From assembly GCA_023261545.1 (NCBI GenBank), contig JAHFOS010000026.1, forward strand, positions 1 to 34,855: a stretch of DNA of 34,855 nucleotides, given 5' to 3'. The DNA comes from a bacterium (GTDB taxonomy: Bacteria; Planctomycetota; JADGBV01). The notes below the pieces were generated by a model. That model saw nothing but the letters and a program-made list of their open reading frames with translations. It had not been told where the DNA came from and ran no database searches. The position numbers were made by a program, and so were the translations under genes. Shown piece by piece: positions 25,656 to 32,943 of this stretch (position 1 is its first letter; every line of letters begins with the position of its first letter).

Positions 25656-25665
25656 CTTGTTGTAT

Positions 25666-25671
25666 ATTATA
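25666..25671 (-). promoter_or_regulatory. Candidate -10 box of the ParD/ParE-like pair
   Basis: A perfect TATAAT lies 10 nt before the antitoxin ATG, so the transcript would have a leader of only a few bases. A TTGAAA hexamer lies 14 nt further upstream, shorter than the usual 17, and overlaps a GCGCTATTTCGC partial palindrome that could be the operator. Confidence 0.4.
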
Positions 25672-25700
25672 GGCGCTATTTCGCGTTTCAACGGAATATT

Positions 25701-26000
25701 TCATGCGGCCGGCTTCGGCTGCGTCGTCTCGATGGCGCGCGCGAGGCGGAAGAGGCGCAGGTGGTTCTTGGCGCTCAGGAATAGCAACAGCACGACGATG
25801 ATCTGCAGCTTGTGCGCGTCCATGGCGCCGAAGTGCAGGGTGAGCGAGAGGATGAAAACCAGGGCGGCCAGCAGGTTGAGCGCGCAGGAGGCCAGCGAAA
25901 GGTATTTGCGGCGCACCTGGCGCCGCAGCAGGGCTTCGGCCTGCGCGAGCGCGGGATCCCGCAGGCTGGGCGGCGACTCCTCAATAAGTTCTTTTTGCAT
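25701..26000 (-). CDS. Small two-helix membrane protein
   Basis: 99 residues with AAGGA just before the ATG. A charged N-terminus (about 1-35, PALAQAEALLRRQVRRKYLS) is followed by two hydrophobic segments (about 35-56 LASCALNLLAALVFILSLTL and about 66-80 LQIIVVLLLFLSA) and a short basic tail. No family recognised. It starts 61 nt after the stop of the exported alpha-solenoid protein gene on the same strand and may belong to that transcript. Confidence 0.65.
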   Translation of the reverse strand: MQKELIEESPPSLRDPALAQAEALLRRQVRRKYLSLASCALNLLAALVFILSLTLHFGAMDAHKLQIIVVLLLFLSAKNHLRLFRLARAIETTQPKPAA

Positions 26001-26060
26001 TTCCTTGAATTTCCCCCTTGGCGTCCTTGACGGTTTATCTCTTTTGAAAAAGAGCGAAAA

Positions 26061-27620
26061 TCAAGGCGCGTAGGCCTTGGACTTGGCGCTCGCCAGCCAT
26101 TCCTTCCACAAACGGGTGTCGGTGCCGTAGTTGTGGCCGGTCATCTCCTGGAGCACCTGGGCGGCGCTTTCCTGCACGGCCTTGAGCGCCGGGTTCTGGC
26201 CCGCGTTCATCTCGAACAGCGCGGGGATCTGCTTGGCCTTGTCGCCTTCGATGCAGTCGCCCATGAAGGCGCGGGCCGCGGCCACCGCCTCCGGGCCCAG
26301 GATCTTCTTTTCGAAAAGCCCCGGTTCGAGCACCATGAACGCCTGGCGCGCGTAGTCCTTGATCGCGAGGTCCGGGCTCTGCAAGAACTGCAAACGGAAG
26401 AACTGCAATTCCTCCGCGAGCGAGGCCTGGTCCTCCTTGGCCTTGGAGGCTACCAGCAGGTTGAGGTGGCGCAAAGCCAGGCGGCAGGCGGCATAGGCGG
26501 CTTCGCGACCCGCCTGGCCCTCGGGGGTGTTGGCCTTATTCACGCGCTTCTTGAGGTTGTCGAGCAGCAGCAGCGCGGGGTCGCTGGCCAGCTTTTTCTC
26601 GTATTTGCCGCGCGAGAGGTCCACCAGCGCGCCGCCCGCCATCTCCATCACGCTGGCATCGGGATGCCCGAGCACGCGGCCCAGGAGCTCCAGGCCCCGG
26701 GCGCGCAAGTCGTCCTTGACCTCCGCGTCGGCGAGCAGCACCCCCAGGGGCCCCAGCGCGGCGGCCAGCATGCGGCGCTCGCCCTCCCCGGCCGGCGTGT
26801 TTTCGGCGGGCACATGGGCGGGATTGTTCTCCACCGCGTCCAGCAGGTTCTTGGCGAGCAGCGCCTTGTCCTCTTTTTTGAGGATGCCCTTCTTCTGAGC
26901 CTCCCCTTGCGTCAACCGCCCCACCGCCCGGAAGGCGGCGATCTGGAGGTCCGGCTCGATCTCCTTGGCCCTGGCCGTGATGGTGGTGAGCGTCTTCACG
27001 GCCTTGGCGTCGGCCCACTCCGCGTTCACGGCGTCCAGGGCTACCGCGTGCAGGGCGGGCGACTTCTGGCTCTTGGCGGGCTGACCGGCATCATCGAGGA
27101 GGCGCCCCAGGAGGTCGGTGACTTTCTTCTCGGTGGCGGCGTGGCTGATCTGGTCGAGGGAGAACAACAGTTCCGCCATGGCCGCGGAGAGCAGGGGCGA
27201 TGAGACCTTCTCCACGCCATCACACAGCAGGTTCGCCAGTTCCTTCTGGGTGCTGTCGCCGCTGGCGTGCGCGAGATCGCTCATGTAGCCGATGACGGCC
27301 AGGCGATCCAGCTTCAAGGCGGAGGCGTCCTCCAGCACGGCTTTCAGGTGGTCGAGGATCTTGAGGCGCAGCACGTCCTGGGCCGGCCAGTCCTTGAGCT
27401 CGCCGATCATCTCGCGCACGCGCACGCGATTGCGCAGGTTGTTGACGACCTCCTGTTTCGGCAGCTTCGCCTTCTTATCAGACTTGGCGGGCGCTTCCTG
27501 AGATGACTTGGCTTCCGCGGCACCCCCTCCCGACGGCGCGGGGGGATCAACCTTGGCCTCCGCGGTCGCGTAAGTGACAAACACGAGGGCGAAGAGGGCG
27601 GCGGTGGTGGTGATTTTCAT
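26061..27620 (-). CDS. Exported HEAT-like alpha-solenoid protein, coupled to prfB
   Basis: 519 residues from the ATG at 27620, which has an AAGGAG 6 nt upstream and overlaps the prfB stop (ATGA); the frame is open 107 codons further up but only as a shadow of prfB. Residues 1-22 are a signal peptide ([22 protein letters not shown]), followed by a Pro/Ser/Lys-rich linker to about 50. From about 60 to 500 it is nearly all amphipathic helices in a HEAT-like pattern (LDAVNAEWADAKAVKTLTTI, PDLQIAAFRAVGRLTQG, GLELLGRVLGHPDASVMEMAGGALVDLS). No catalytic motif is visible. It is presumably a periplasmic scaffold. Role unknown; the coupling to prfB is odd. Confidence 0.85.
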   Translation of the reverse strand: MKITTTAALFALVFVTYATAEAKVDPPAPSGGGAAEAKSSQEAPAKSDKKAKLPKQEVVNNLRNRVRVREMIGELKDWPAQDVLRLKILDHLKAVLEDASALKLDRLAVIGYMSDLAHASGDSTQKELANLLCDGVEKVSSPLLSAAMAELLFSLDQISHAATEKKVTDLLGRLLDDAGQPAKSQKSPALHAVALDAVNAEWADAKAVKTLTTITARAKEIEPDLQIAAFRAVGRLTQGEAQKKGILKKEDKALLAKNLLDAVENNPAHVPAENTPAGEGERRMLAAALGPLGVLLADAEVKDDLRARGLELLGRVLGHPDASVMEMAGGALVDLSRGKYEKKLASDPALLLLDNLKKRVNKANTPEGQAGREAAYAACRLALRHLNLLVASKAKEDQASLAEELQFFRLQFLQSPDLAIKDYARQAFMVLEPGLFEKKILGPEAVAAARAFMGDCIEGDKAKQIPALFEMNAGQNPALKAVQESAAQVLQEMTGHNYGTDTRLWKEWLASAKSKAYAP

Positions 27621-28757
27621 GAATTCTCCTTTCCTGATGCGGCGGGCGTGCCGCCACGGCGCGCCTGCCATTCGAGATATTTCTTCAAAAAAACGTGGAT
27701 CTCCCCGTCCAGGACGGCGTTGACGTTGCCGACCTCGTGGTCGGTGCGCAGGTCCTTCACGAGCTGATAGGGCTGGAGCACGTAACTGCGGATCTGCGAG
27801 CCCCAACTGATGCTGGACTTGAGGCCGGTGATGCGGGCGAGGTCTTCCTGGCGCTTCATGTCCTCGTGCTGCCAGAGCTTGGCCTTGAGCATCTTCATGG
27901 CGGTGGCGCGGTTCGAGACCTGGGAGCGCTCGGTCTGGCACTGCACCACGATGTTGGTCGCGAGATGCGTGATGCGCACCGCGGATTCGGTCTTGTTGAC
28001 GTGCTGGCCGCCGGCTCCGCTCGCGCGGTAGGTGTCCACGCGCAAGTCCTTGGGGTTGATTTCGATGGCGATTTCCCCCTCGATATCCGGGGTCGCGTCC
28101 ACGCTGGCGAAGCTGGTGTGGCGGCGCTTGTTGCTGTCGAAGGGGCTGATGCGCACCAGGCGGTGCACCCCCATCTCGGCCTTGAGGTAGCCATAGGCAT
28201 AGTCGCCCTTGACGTGCAGGTGGGCGTTGCGGATGCCCGCCTCCTCCCCGGGAAGCATGGACATCAGCTCGGCGGAGTAACCGCTGCGCTCGAAGTAGCG
28301 CTCGTACATGCGCAGCAGCATCTGCGCCCAGTCGCAGGACTCCGTGCCGCCGGCACCCGCGTGCAGGCTGAAATACACGTTGCAGTTGTCATAGGGACCG
28401 GAAAGCAGCGCCTTGATGTCGAGGTCGGCCACCTCCTCGCGCAGCCGCGCCACGCCCTCCGCGACCTCGCTGATGATGCCCGCGTCTTTCTCGGCCTCGG
28501 CCAGCGCCAGCAGCTCGCGGGATTCCACGGCGGCCTTGTCGGCCTTCTGCCAGGGATGGACCATGGCGCGCAGCTCCTTGACGCGCTTTAATACGCCCTC
28601 GGCCTCGGTCGGGGCCGTCCACAGGTCACCGGCCCGCATGCGTTCTTCGAGGCGGGCGAGCTCGCGGCTTTTACCTTCGAGGTCAAAGAGAGTCCCGGAG
28701 GGTCGTCAGCCTTTCGGCGATCTGGTCCAGGGCTGGGCGGATTTCCTCGGGATTCAT
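27617..28757 (-). CDS. prfB: Peptide chain release factor 2 with programmed +1 frameshift
   Basis: Translation starts at the ATG at 28757 ([12 protein letters not shown]), reads 24 codons to CTT, meets an in-frame TGA (28685-28683) followed by C, and must shift +1 to continue as [20 protein letters not shown]... to 27617, making about 379 residues. Features of RF2 are clear: the SPF codon-recognition tripeptide (LVRISPFDS), the peptidyl-hydrolysis loop [18 protein letters not shown], and the helical N-terminal domain. RF2 releases peptides at UAA and UGA. The frameshift gives autoregulation: low RF2 favours shifting. Its stop overlaps the start of the exported helical protein. Confidence 0.95.
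28682..28690 (-). promoter_or_regulatory. prfB: prfB +1 recoding site (CTT TGA C)
   Basis: The minus strand reads CTCTTTGACC: P-site codon CTT, stop TGA, then C, the classic slippery site of bacterial prfB. CGGGA lies 3 nt upstream of CTT where the stimulatory Shine-Dalgarno-like element sits in other species; it is a weak match here. The shift joins codon 24 of frame 0 to the main RF2 frame. Confidence 0.92.
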
Positions 28758-28781
28758 GGGTCGTGCTGCCCTTCCAGCTTA

Positions 28782-28822
28782 CCCGCGCCGGCTTCCGGAC
28801 AAGGGGCTCCGCCCGGCGCGGG
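28782..28822. promoter_or_regulatory. GC-rich hairpin upstream of prfB
   Basis: CCCGCGCCGG (28782-28791) and CCGGCGCGGG (28813-28822) are perfect 10-bp arms around a 21-nt loop, about 25 nt upstream of the prfB ATG. It may be a 5' leader structure of prfB or a barrier to transcription between the divergent genes. No T-run follows on either strand. Confidence 0.4.
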
Positions 28823-28858
28823 GCCTCCTATAATCACAAGGCCAAATGCCAGGGAGAT

Positions 28859-29025
28859 TTTTCCACAGATGACACAGATTAACATAGAAAATAACCCATC
28901 AGGGCTGGCCTCTTTAATCAGTGCCTATCGGTGTAATCTGTGGATAAATCTGAATTGCGAACATGGAGCACCAGGAAAAACTGGGGGGATGACGTTGCCA
29001 GAGGTACGCATTCCTCGGAAAATCC
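28859..29025. repeat. Decayed family-1 element (copy d)
   Basis: The stretch contains TTTTCCACAGATGACACAGA, GTGTAATCTGTGGATAAATC and, at 29001-29019, AGGTACGCATTCCTCGGA, which is the inverted end of family 1 with the last bases lost. The other terminus and any TSD are not recognisable. It lies in the gap between prfB and the lyase gene, so any upstream extension of the lyase frame here is repeat-derived. Confidence 0.6.
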
Positions 29026-29038
29026 AGAATTATTGAGC

Positions 29039-29920
29039 GTGAACAGCCCCACCTATGGCAACCGCACGCCCGCCGGTAAGCGCCGCCGCGACTTGCGCCG
29101 CCGGCTCTCTGGCGGGCCCATCCTCGTCGTGCCCGGAGCCTTCAATGCCGCCTGCGCCAGGCTCGTGGAGCGCCACGGCTTCAAGGCCGTCTATGTCTCG
29201 GGCGCGGCCACCTCGGCGGGCGCCCTGGGCCTTCCCGATATCGGCCTCATGACCCTGGACGAGGCGGCGGGACAGGCGGAATGCATCGCGGCGGCGGTGG
29301 ACATCCCCGCCATCGCCGACGCGGACACCGGCTTCGGCGAGGGCGTGAACGTGCCGCGCGCGGTGCGCCGCTTCGAGAGCCGGGGCCTGGCCGCCATCCA
29401 CATCGAAGACCAGGTGCTGCCCAAGCGCTGCGGGCACCTGCCGGGCAAAGAGCTGGTGCCGCGCGCGCTGCTGGTGGACAAAATACGCCGCGCCGTGGCG
29501 GCCCGCACGGACAGGGATTTCCTCATCATCGCGCGCAGCGACGCCCGCGCCGTGAACGGCCTGCGCGATATGCTGGCGCGGCTTGAGGCCTGCGTCGCGG
29601 CCGGGGCGGACGCGGTCTTTCCCGAGGCACTCTTGACACTCAAGGAATACGAGAAGGTCGCGCGCGCGCTGGAAGTCCCCGTCATCGCCAACATGACCGA
29701 GTTCGGCCGCACGCCGCTCTTCACCACCCGCGAATTCGCGGAGGCCGGATGCCGCGCGGTGCTGTTCCCGGTGAGTTTGCTGCGCGTGGCGCTCGGTGCC
29801 GCCGACCGGGCGCTCGCCGTGCTGCGGCGCGAAGGTGGGCAGGCGCAACTGCTTCCCGAGATGCTGGATCGGCAGTCGCTTTACCGTCTGCTGGGTTACG
29901 ACCCGGCCAGGCCGTCTTGA
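29039..29920 (+). CDS. Isocitrate lyase/PEP mutase superfamily enzyme, probable methylisocitrate lyase
   Basis: 293 residues from the GTG at 29039; an ATG 33 codons upstream lies inside the decayed repeat and is unlikely. The fold and motifs are those of PrpB-type lyases: VPGAFNAACARLVERHGFKAVYVSG, metal-site DADTGFG, IEDQVLPKRCGHLPGKELV with the catalytic Cys131 in KRCGH, RSDAR, and VIANMTEFGRTP. PrpB splits 2-methylisocitrate to pyruvate and succinate in propionate breakdown. No prpC or prpD is present, so a related lyase (oxaloacetate hydrolase, PEP-mutase relative) is possible, though KRCGH favours lyase. It is followed by an acyl-CoA dehydrogenase gene on the same strand, separated by a family-1 element. 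Confidence 0.88.
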   Translation: MNSPTYGNRTPAGKRRRDLRRRLSGGPILVVPGAFNAACARLVERHGFKAVYVSGAATSAGALGLPDIGLMTLDEAAGQAECIAAAVDIPAIADADTGFGEGVNVPRAVRRFESRGLAAIHIEDQVLPKRCGHLPGKELVPRALLVDKIRRAVAARTDRDFLIIARSDARAVNGLRDMLARLEACVAAGADAVFPEALLTLKEYEKVARALEVPVIANMTEFGRTPLFTTREFAEAGCRAVLFPVSLLRVALGAADRALAVLRREGGQAQLLPEMLDRQSLYRLLGYDPARPS

Positions 29921-29973
29921 TTATGGTTCATCAGGTCCGAAATGCCAAGAAATTTTATTTTCCTAGGTATTTT

Positions 29974-30229
29974 GGCTCATCCGAATAATGCGTACCTCTG
30001 GCAGGGTTCCCCCTCATTTGTTCTCGGCTCTCTGCGCCCTCAACTCGGGAGCATCCACAGATTACACAGATTTGCATCGATTAAAAAGGATGGCCCGGAT
30101 TGATTATTATCAGTGTTAATCTGTGCAATCTGTGGAAAATCCCCCCGGCAGATCGCCTTGGTTTCAGACTTACTCGACCGAGTGCCCGTTTTAAAAATCC
30201 CAGAAAAGTACGCATTATTCGGATGGGCC
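29974..30229. mobile_element. MITE-like element, family 1, copy b
   Basis: 256 bp. The left end is GGCTCATCCGAATAATGCGT and the right end its inverted copy (one difference, ...GGATGGGCC), a TIR of about 22 bp. A perfect 8-bp TSD GGTATTTT lies at 29966-29973 and 30230-30237. An internal palindrome pairs TCCACAGATTACACAGATT with AATCTGTGCAATCTGTGGA. Nearly the same as copy a. No ORF. It separates the lyase and acyl-CoA dehydrogenase genes and, with its flanks, fills the 367-bp gap. Confidence 0.9.
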
Positions 30230-30287
30230 GGTATTTTCTTGTTTTTGGAGATGCACCTGCCGTGAACGCTTTCAAAAAAACCTTGGG

Positions 30288-32141
30288 GTGTTGCCCGTCT
30301 TGACCCTCCCCACGCCGGATCACCGCGCCGCGCTCGAACTCGTCGAGGAGGCGCGCGAACAAGAAGGGGGCGGCGGCGGCTTCGCCCGCGGGCTGTTCCT
30401 GGGATCCCCCGCCTGGGCGAGCCTTTTTCCCTACCCGCTGCAAACAACCGCGGACCGCGAACACGGCCAGCCTTTCCTTTCAGCCTTAGAGGACCTGCTG
30501 CGCCGCCAGGCCGACCCCGACGCCATCGACGCCACGGCTGAAATCCCCCCGGAGCTTATGACGAGCCTGCGCGGCATCGGCGCCTTCGGCATCAAGGTGC
30601 CGGCGGATTATGGCGGGCTCGGCCTCTCCGAGACCAACTACCTGCGCGCCTTCGTGCTGCTCGGCAGCCATTGCGCCAACCTCACGACCCTGCTCTCGGT
30701 GCACCAGTCGGTGGGCGCGCCGCAACCGCTGCTGCTGTTCGGCAACGAGGAGCAGAAGCGCCGCTACCTGCCGCGCCTCGCGGCGGGCGACCTCTCCGCC
30801 TTCGCGCTCACCGAGACCAAGGTGGGCTCGGACCCCGCGCGCATGGAGTGCCGCGCTGATCCCGCGCCCGATGGCCGCCACTACCTGCTGAACGGCGAGA
30901 AGCTGTGGTGTTCCAACGGCCCCATCGCCAAAATCCTGGTGGTGGCGGCGCGCACCCCGCCGCTGCCGGGGGACGCCCCTGACAAACGGCGCATCAGCAC
31001 CTTCATCGTCGAGGCCGGCTGGCCCGGCGTCAGCGTCGCGCACCGCTGCCACTTCATGGGCCTCAAGGCGCTGCAAAACGGCGTGCTGCGTTTCGAGGGC
31101 GTGCGCGTGCCGCGCGAGAACCTGCTAGCCGGGGAAGGCGAAGGGCTCAAGGTGGCCCTGAGCGCCCTCAACACCGGGCGCCTGGCGGTGGCGGCCTCCT
31201 CGCTGGGCATGGCCAAAAGCGCTCTCGCCGCCGCCCGCCGCTGGTGCCGCGAGCGCGAGCAATGGGGCGCGCCCATCGGGCGGCACGGCATGGTGGCCGC
31301 GCGCCTGTCCTCCATGGCCGCCTCGGTGTTCTCCATGGAGGCCATGCTGTTCCACGCGGCGGCTCTGGACGACGCTGGCGCGGACGTGCGCCTGGAGGCG
31401 GCGCTGGCCAAAATCTGGTGCAGCGAGCGCGCCTGGGACGTGGTCAACGACGCACTGCAAATACGCGGCGGGCGCGGCTACGAGACCGCGTCTTCACTGC
31501 GGGCGCGCGGCGAGGACCCTGCCCCCATCGAGCGCTGGGTGCGCGACAACCGCATCGCCACCGTCTTCGAGGGGTCGAGCGAAATCCTGCGCCTGTTCGC
31601 CGCGCGCGAGGCACTGGAGGGCCATTTCCGCCGCGTGGGCGTGGCGCCGGGACGCAGCACGGACCCGCCGCAGGATTGGGCGCGCCGCATCCTGCCCTGC
31701 GCCGCCTGGTATCTGCGCACCTTCCTGCCGCGCTTCGCGCCGCCCGCCGACGCGCTGCTGCGCGGCCACCTGCGTTTCGTGGAATCCGCCTCCCGCCGCT
31801 TGGCGCGCGGCCTGTTCACCTCTCTGATCCGCCACCGCGAGGGCCTGGAGCGCCAGCAGTTGCTCTTGAAACGGCAGGTGGATGCCGGCCTGGAACTCCA
31901 GGCCATGGCGGCTTGCTGCGCCTACGCCCTGGCTCTCGGCCACGATCCGCGCCGGCCCGCGGCCTCAGAGCTCGCCAACCTTTTTTGCGCGAGCGCGCGC
32001 CTGCGGGCGCGGGCGCTGCTGCGCCGCCCCCCGCGCGGGGAGCTCAAACTCGCCCTGGAAGGCGCGGATCGCACCATGCGCGCCGACTGGCTGTGGCTGG
32101 AGGAGGGTCGGCTGGACCCTGGGGGGAAGGGATTGGGTTAA
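30288..32141 (+). CDS. VLCAD/ACAD9-like acyl-CoA dehydrogenase
   Basis: 617 residues; the GTG at 30288 is the first start codon in the open frame and has only a weak Shine-Dalgarno (GGGG), so the exact start is uncertain. Residues about 65-440 form the acyl-CoA dehydrogenase core: IPPELMTSLRGIGAFGIKVPADYGGLGLS, the FAD-contact ALTETKVGSDPA, NGEKLWCSNG, and ALQIRGGRGYE with IATVFEGSSEIL, which carries the catalytic Glu near 428. The extra 170 or so helical residues at the C-terminus match the VLCAD/ACAD9 layout rather than the 380-residue short/medium-chain enzymes. It should oxidise long acyl-CoA to enoyl-CoA and pass electrons to ETF. With the lyase upstream it suggests fatty acid and propionyl-CoA breakdown. 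Confidence 0.9.
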   Translation: MLPVLTLPTPDHRAALELVEEAREQEGGGGGFARGLFLGSPAWASLFPYPLQTTADREHGQPFLSALEDLLRRQADPDAIDATAEIPPELMTSLRGIGAFGIKVPADYGGLGLSETNYLRAFVLLGSHCANLTTLLSVHQSVGAPQPLLLFGNEEQKRRYLPRLAAGDLSAFALTETKVGSDPARMECRADPAPDGRHYLLNGEKLWCSNGPIAKILVVAARTPPLPGDAPDKRRISTFIVEAGWPGVSVAHRCHFMGLKALQNGVLRFEGVRVPRENLLAGEGEGLKVALSALNTGRLAVAASSLGMAKSALAAARRWCREREQWGAPIGRHGMVAARLSSMAASVFSMEAMLFHAAALDDAGADVRLEAALAKIWCSERAWDVVNDALQIRGGRGYETASSLRARGEDPAPIERWVRDNRIATVFEGSSEILRLFAAREALEGHFRRVGVAPGRSTDPPQDWARRILPCAAWYLRTFLPRFAPPADALLRGHLRFVESASRRLARGLFTSLIRHREGLERQQLLLKRQVDAGLELQAMAACCAYALALGHDPRRPAASELANLFCASARLRARALLRRPPRGELKLALEGADRTMRADWLWLEEGRLDPGGKGLG

Positions 32142-32151
32142 ACCGCCTTAG

Positions 32152-32233
32152 CACCTGTTTCAAAAGTATGAAATTACTCACCACAGAGACACAGAGAATT
32201 TCTCTTGTTTTCTCTGTGTCTCTGTGGTACATC
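32152..32233. repeat. Family-2 element remnant (copy C) with strong hairpin
   Basis: CACCTGTTTCAAAAGTATGA after CTTAG matches the left end of family 2 with changes; the right end is missing. Inside, bases 32180-32197 (ACCACAGAGACACAGAGA) pair perfectly over 18 bp with 32211-32228, loop 13 nt, followed shortly by TTTTT. It lies 11 bp after the acyl-CoA dehydrogenase stop and could serve as its terminator. Confidence 0.65.
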
Positions 32234-32275
32234 GTTTTTCTCGATTCCGACTCCGCCGGGATAGGTTGAAACGCT

Positions 32276-32462
32276 GTAACTGCTCAGCCGTATCGCCAAG
32301 CTCCCCGCCGTTCGCCCTTTATCCCCATTTGGGGGATGAGCTTGTCGAAGGGTGGACGGCGGGGGTGGTCGCGGTCCGTTCCTGCTTCGACAAGCTCAGC
32401 ACGAACGGACCTGAATGCCGGCAAGGTAAAGCAAAGACGCATTCCATGGCCTGAGCAGTTAC
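32276..32462. mobile_element. 187-bp MITE-like element with GTAACTGCTCAG ends
   Basis: Perfect 12-bp TIR GTAACTGCTCAG/CTGAGCAGTTAC and a perfect 8-bp TSD GAAACGCT (32268-32275 and 32463-32470). Inside, GAGCTTGTCGAAG (32338-32350) and CTTCGACAAGCTC (32385-32397) form a 13-bp palindrome; the TTCGACAAGCTCAGCACGAA string is a repeat seen in many bacterial genomes. No ORF. The GTAA ends and 8-bp TSD recall IS66-type mobilisation, which is only a suggestion. The right TSD abuts the stop codon of the S26-type peptidase gene. Confidence 0.85.
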
Positions 32463-32469
32463 GAAACGC

Positions 32470-32943
32470 TTACATTTCCCATCCCTTCAAGAGATTTGGA
32501 GCGCGGCTTCGTGCCCATCGTCGGAGGGCATAGCGCGCGCGCCGCGCCAGGCTGGCGGGGGTGTAGCGCACGCCGCGCAGTCGGCCCAGGACCTCGGTGA
32601 TCGCCTCGCCCGTGCCTGGGGCGTTGTCTCCGCGCATCATCAGGCAGCCGTCGCGCTCCCCCACCAGGCGGTGCAACAGGGTGCGGCCGTCACCGGTCTT
32701 CGCTAAAATAATATCGCATCCAGCGCGCAGCGCCGGGCCTGCGCCGCCGCCAGCTTGCCGCCACGGGTGGGGTTCGATCACCACGCGGTCGCCGGTGAAC
32801 AGCGCGGGATACATGCTGGAGCCCTGCGCCGTGAAGGAGGCGGAATGGCCCGCCCGCAGCAGTTCGGCGATGACTTCGAGCGCTTCCGGTTCCGCGCAAG
32901 GCCCCCGATCACGAGGCATCGGGGCATCGGCGTTCGCTTTCAA
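32470..32943 (-). CDS. Signal-peptidase-like S24/S26 serine peptidase (His-type)
   Basis: 157 residues from a TTG (GGGAGG Shine-Dalgarno) that overlaps the ABC gene stop by 4 nt; an ATG 8 codons in is an alternative. FTAQGSSMYPALFTGDRVVIEP carries the catalytic Ser43 of the S26 motif. RTLLHRLVGERDGCLMMRGDN matches the ER/SipW-type box, in which His (His91) replaces the usual Lys-containing box of bacterial LepB. There is no transmembrane anchor, unlike true signal peptidases. Such small S24/S26 proteins often lie beside exporters and peptide-modifying genes, so it may trim a substrate of the coupled ABC exporter. Confidence 0.8.
   Translation of the reverse strand: MKANADAPMPRDRGPCAEPEALEVIAELLRAGHSASFTAQGSSMYPALFTGDRVVIEPHPWRQAGGGAGPALRAGCDIILAKTGDGRTLLHRLVGERDGCLMMRGDNAPGTGEAITEVLGRLRGVRYTPASLARRARYALRRWARSRAPNLLKGWEM

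Noticed and set aside
27621-27941. N-terminal extension of the exported helical protein
   Set aside because: Shadow of prfB; the ATG at 27620 has a strong Shine-Dalgarno and a signal peptide.
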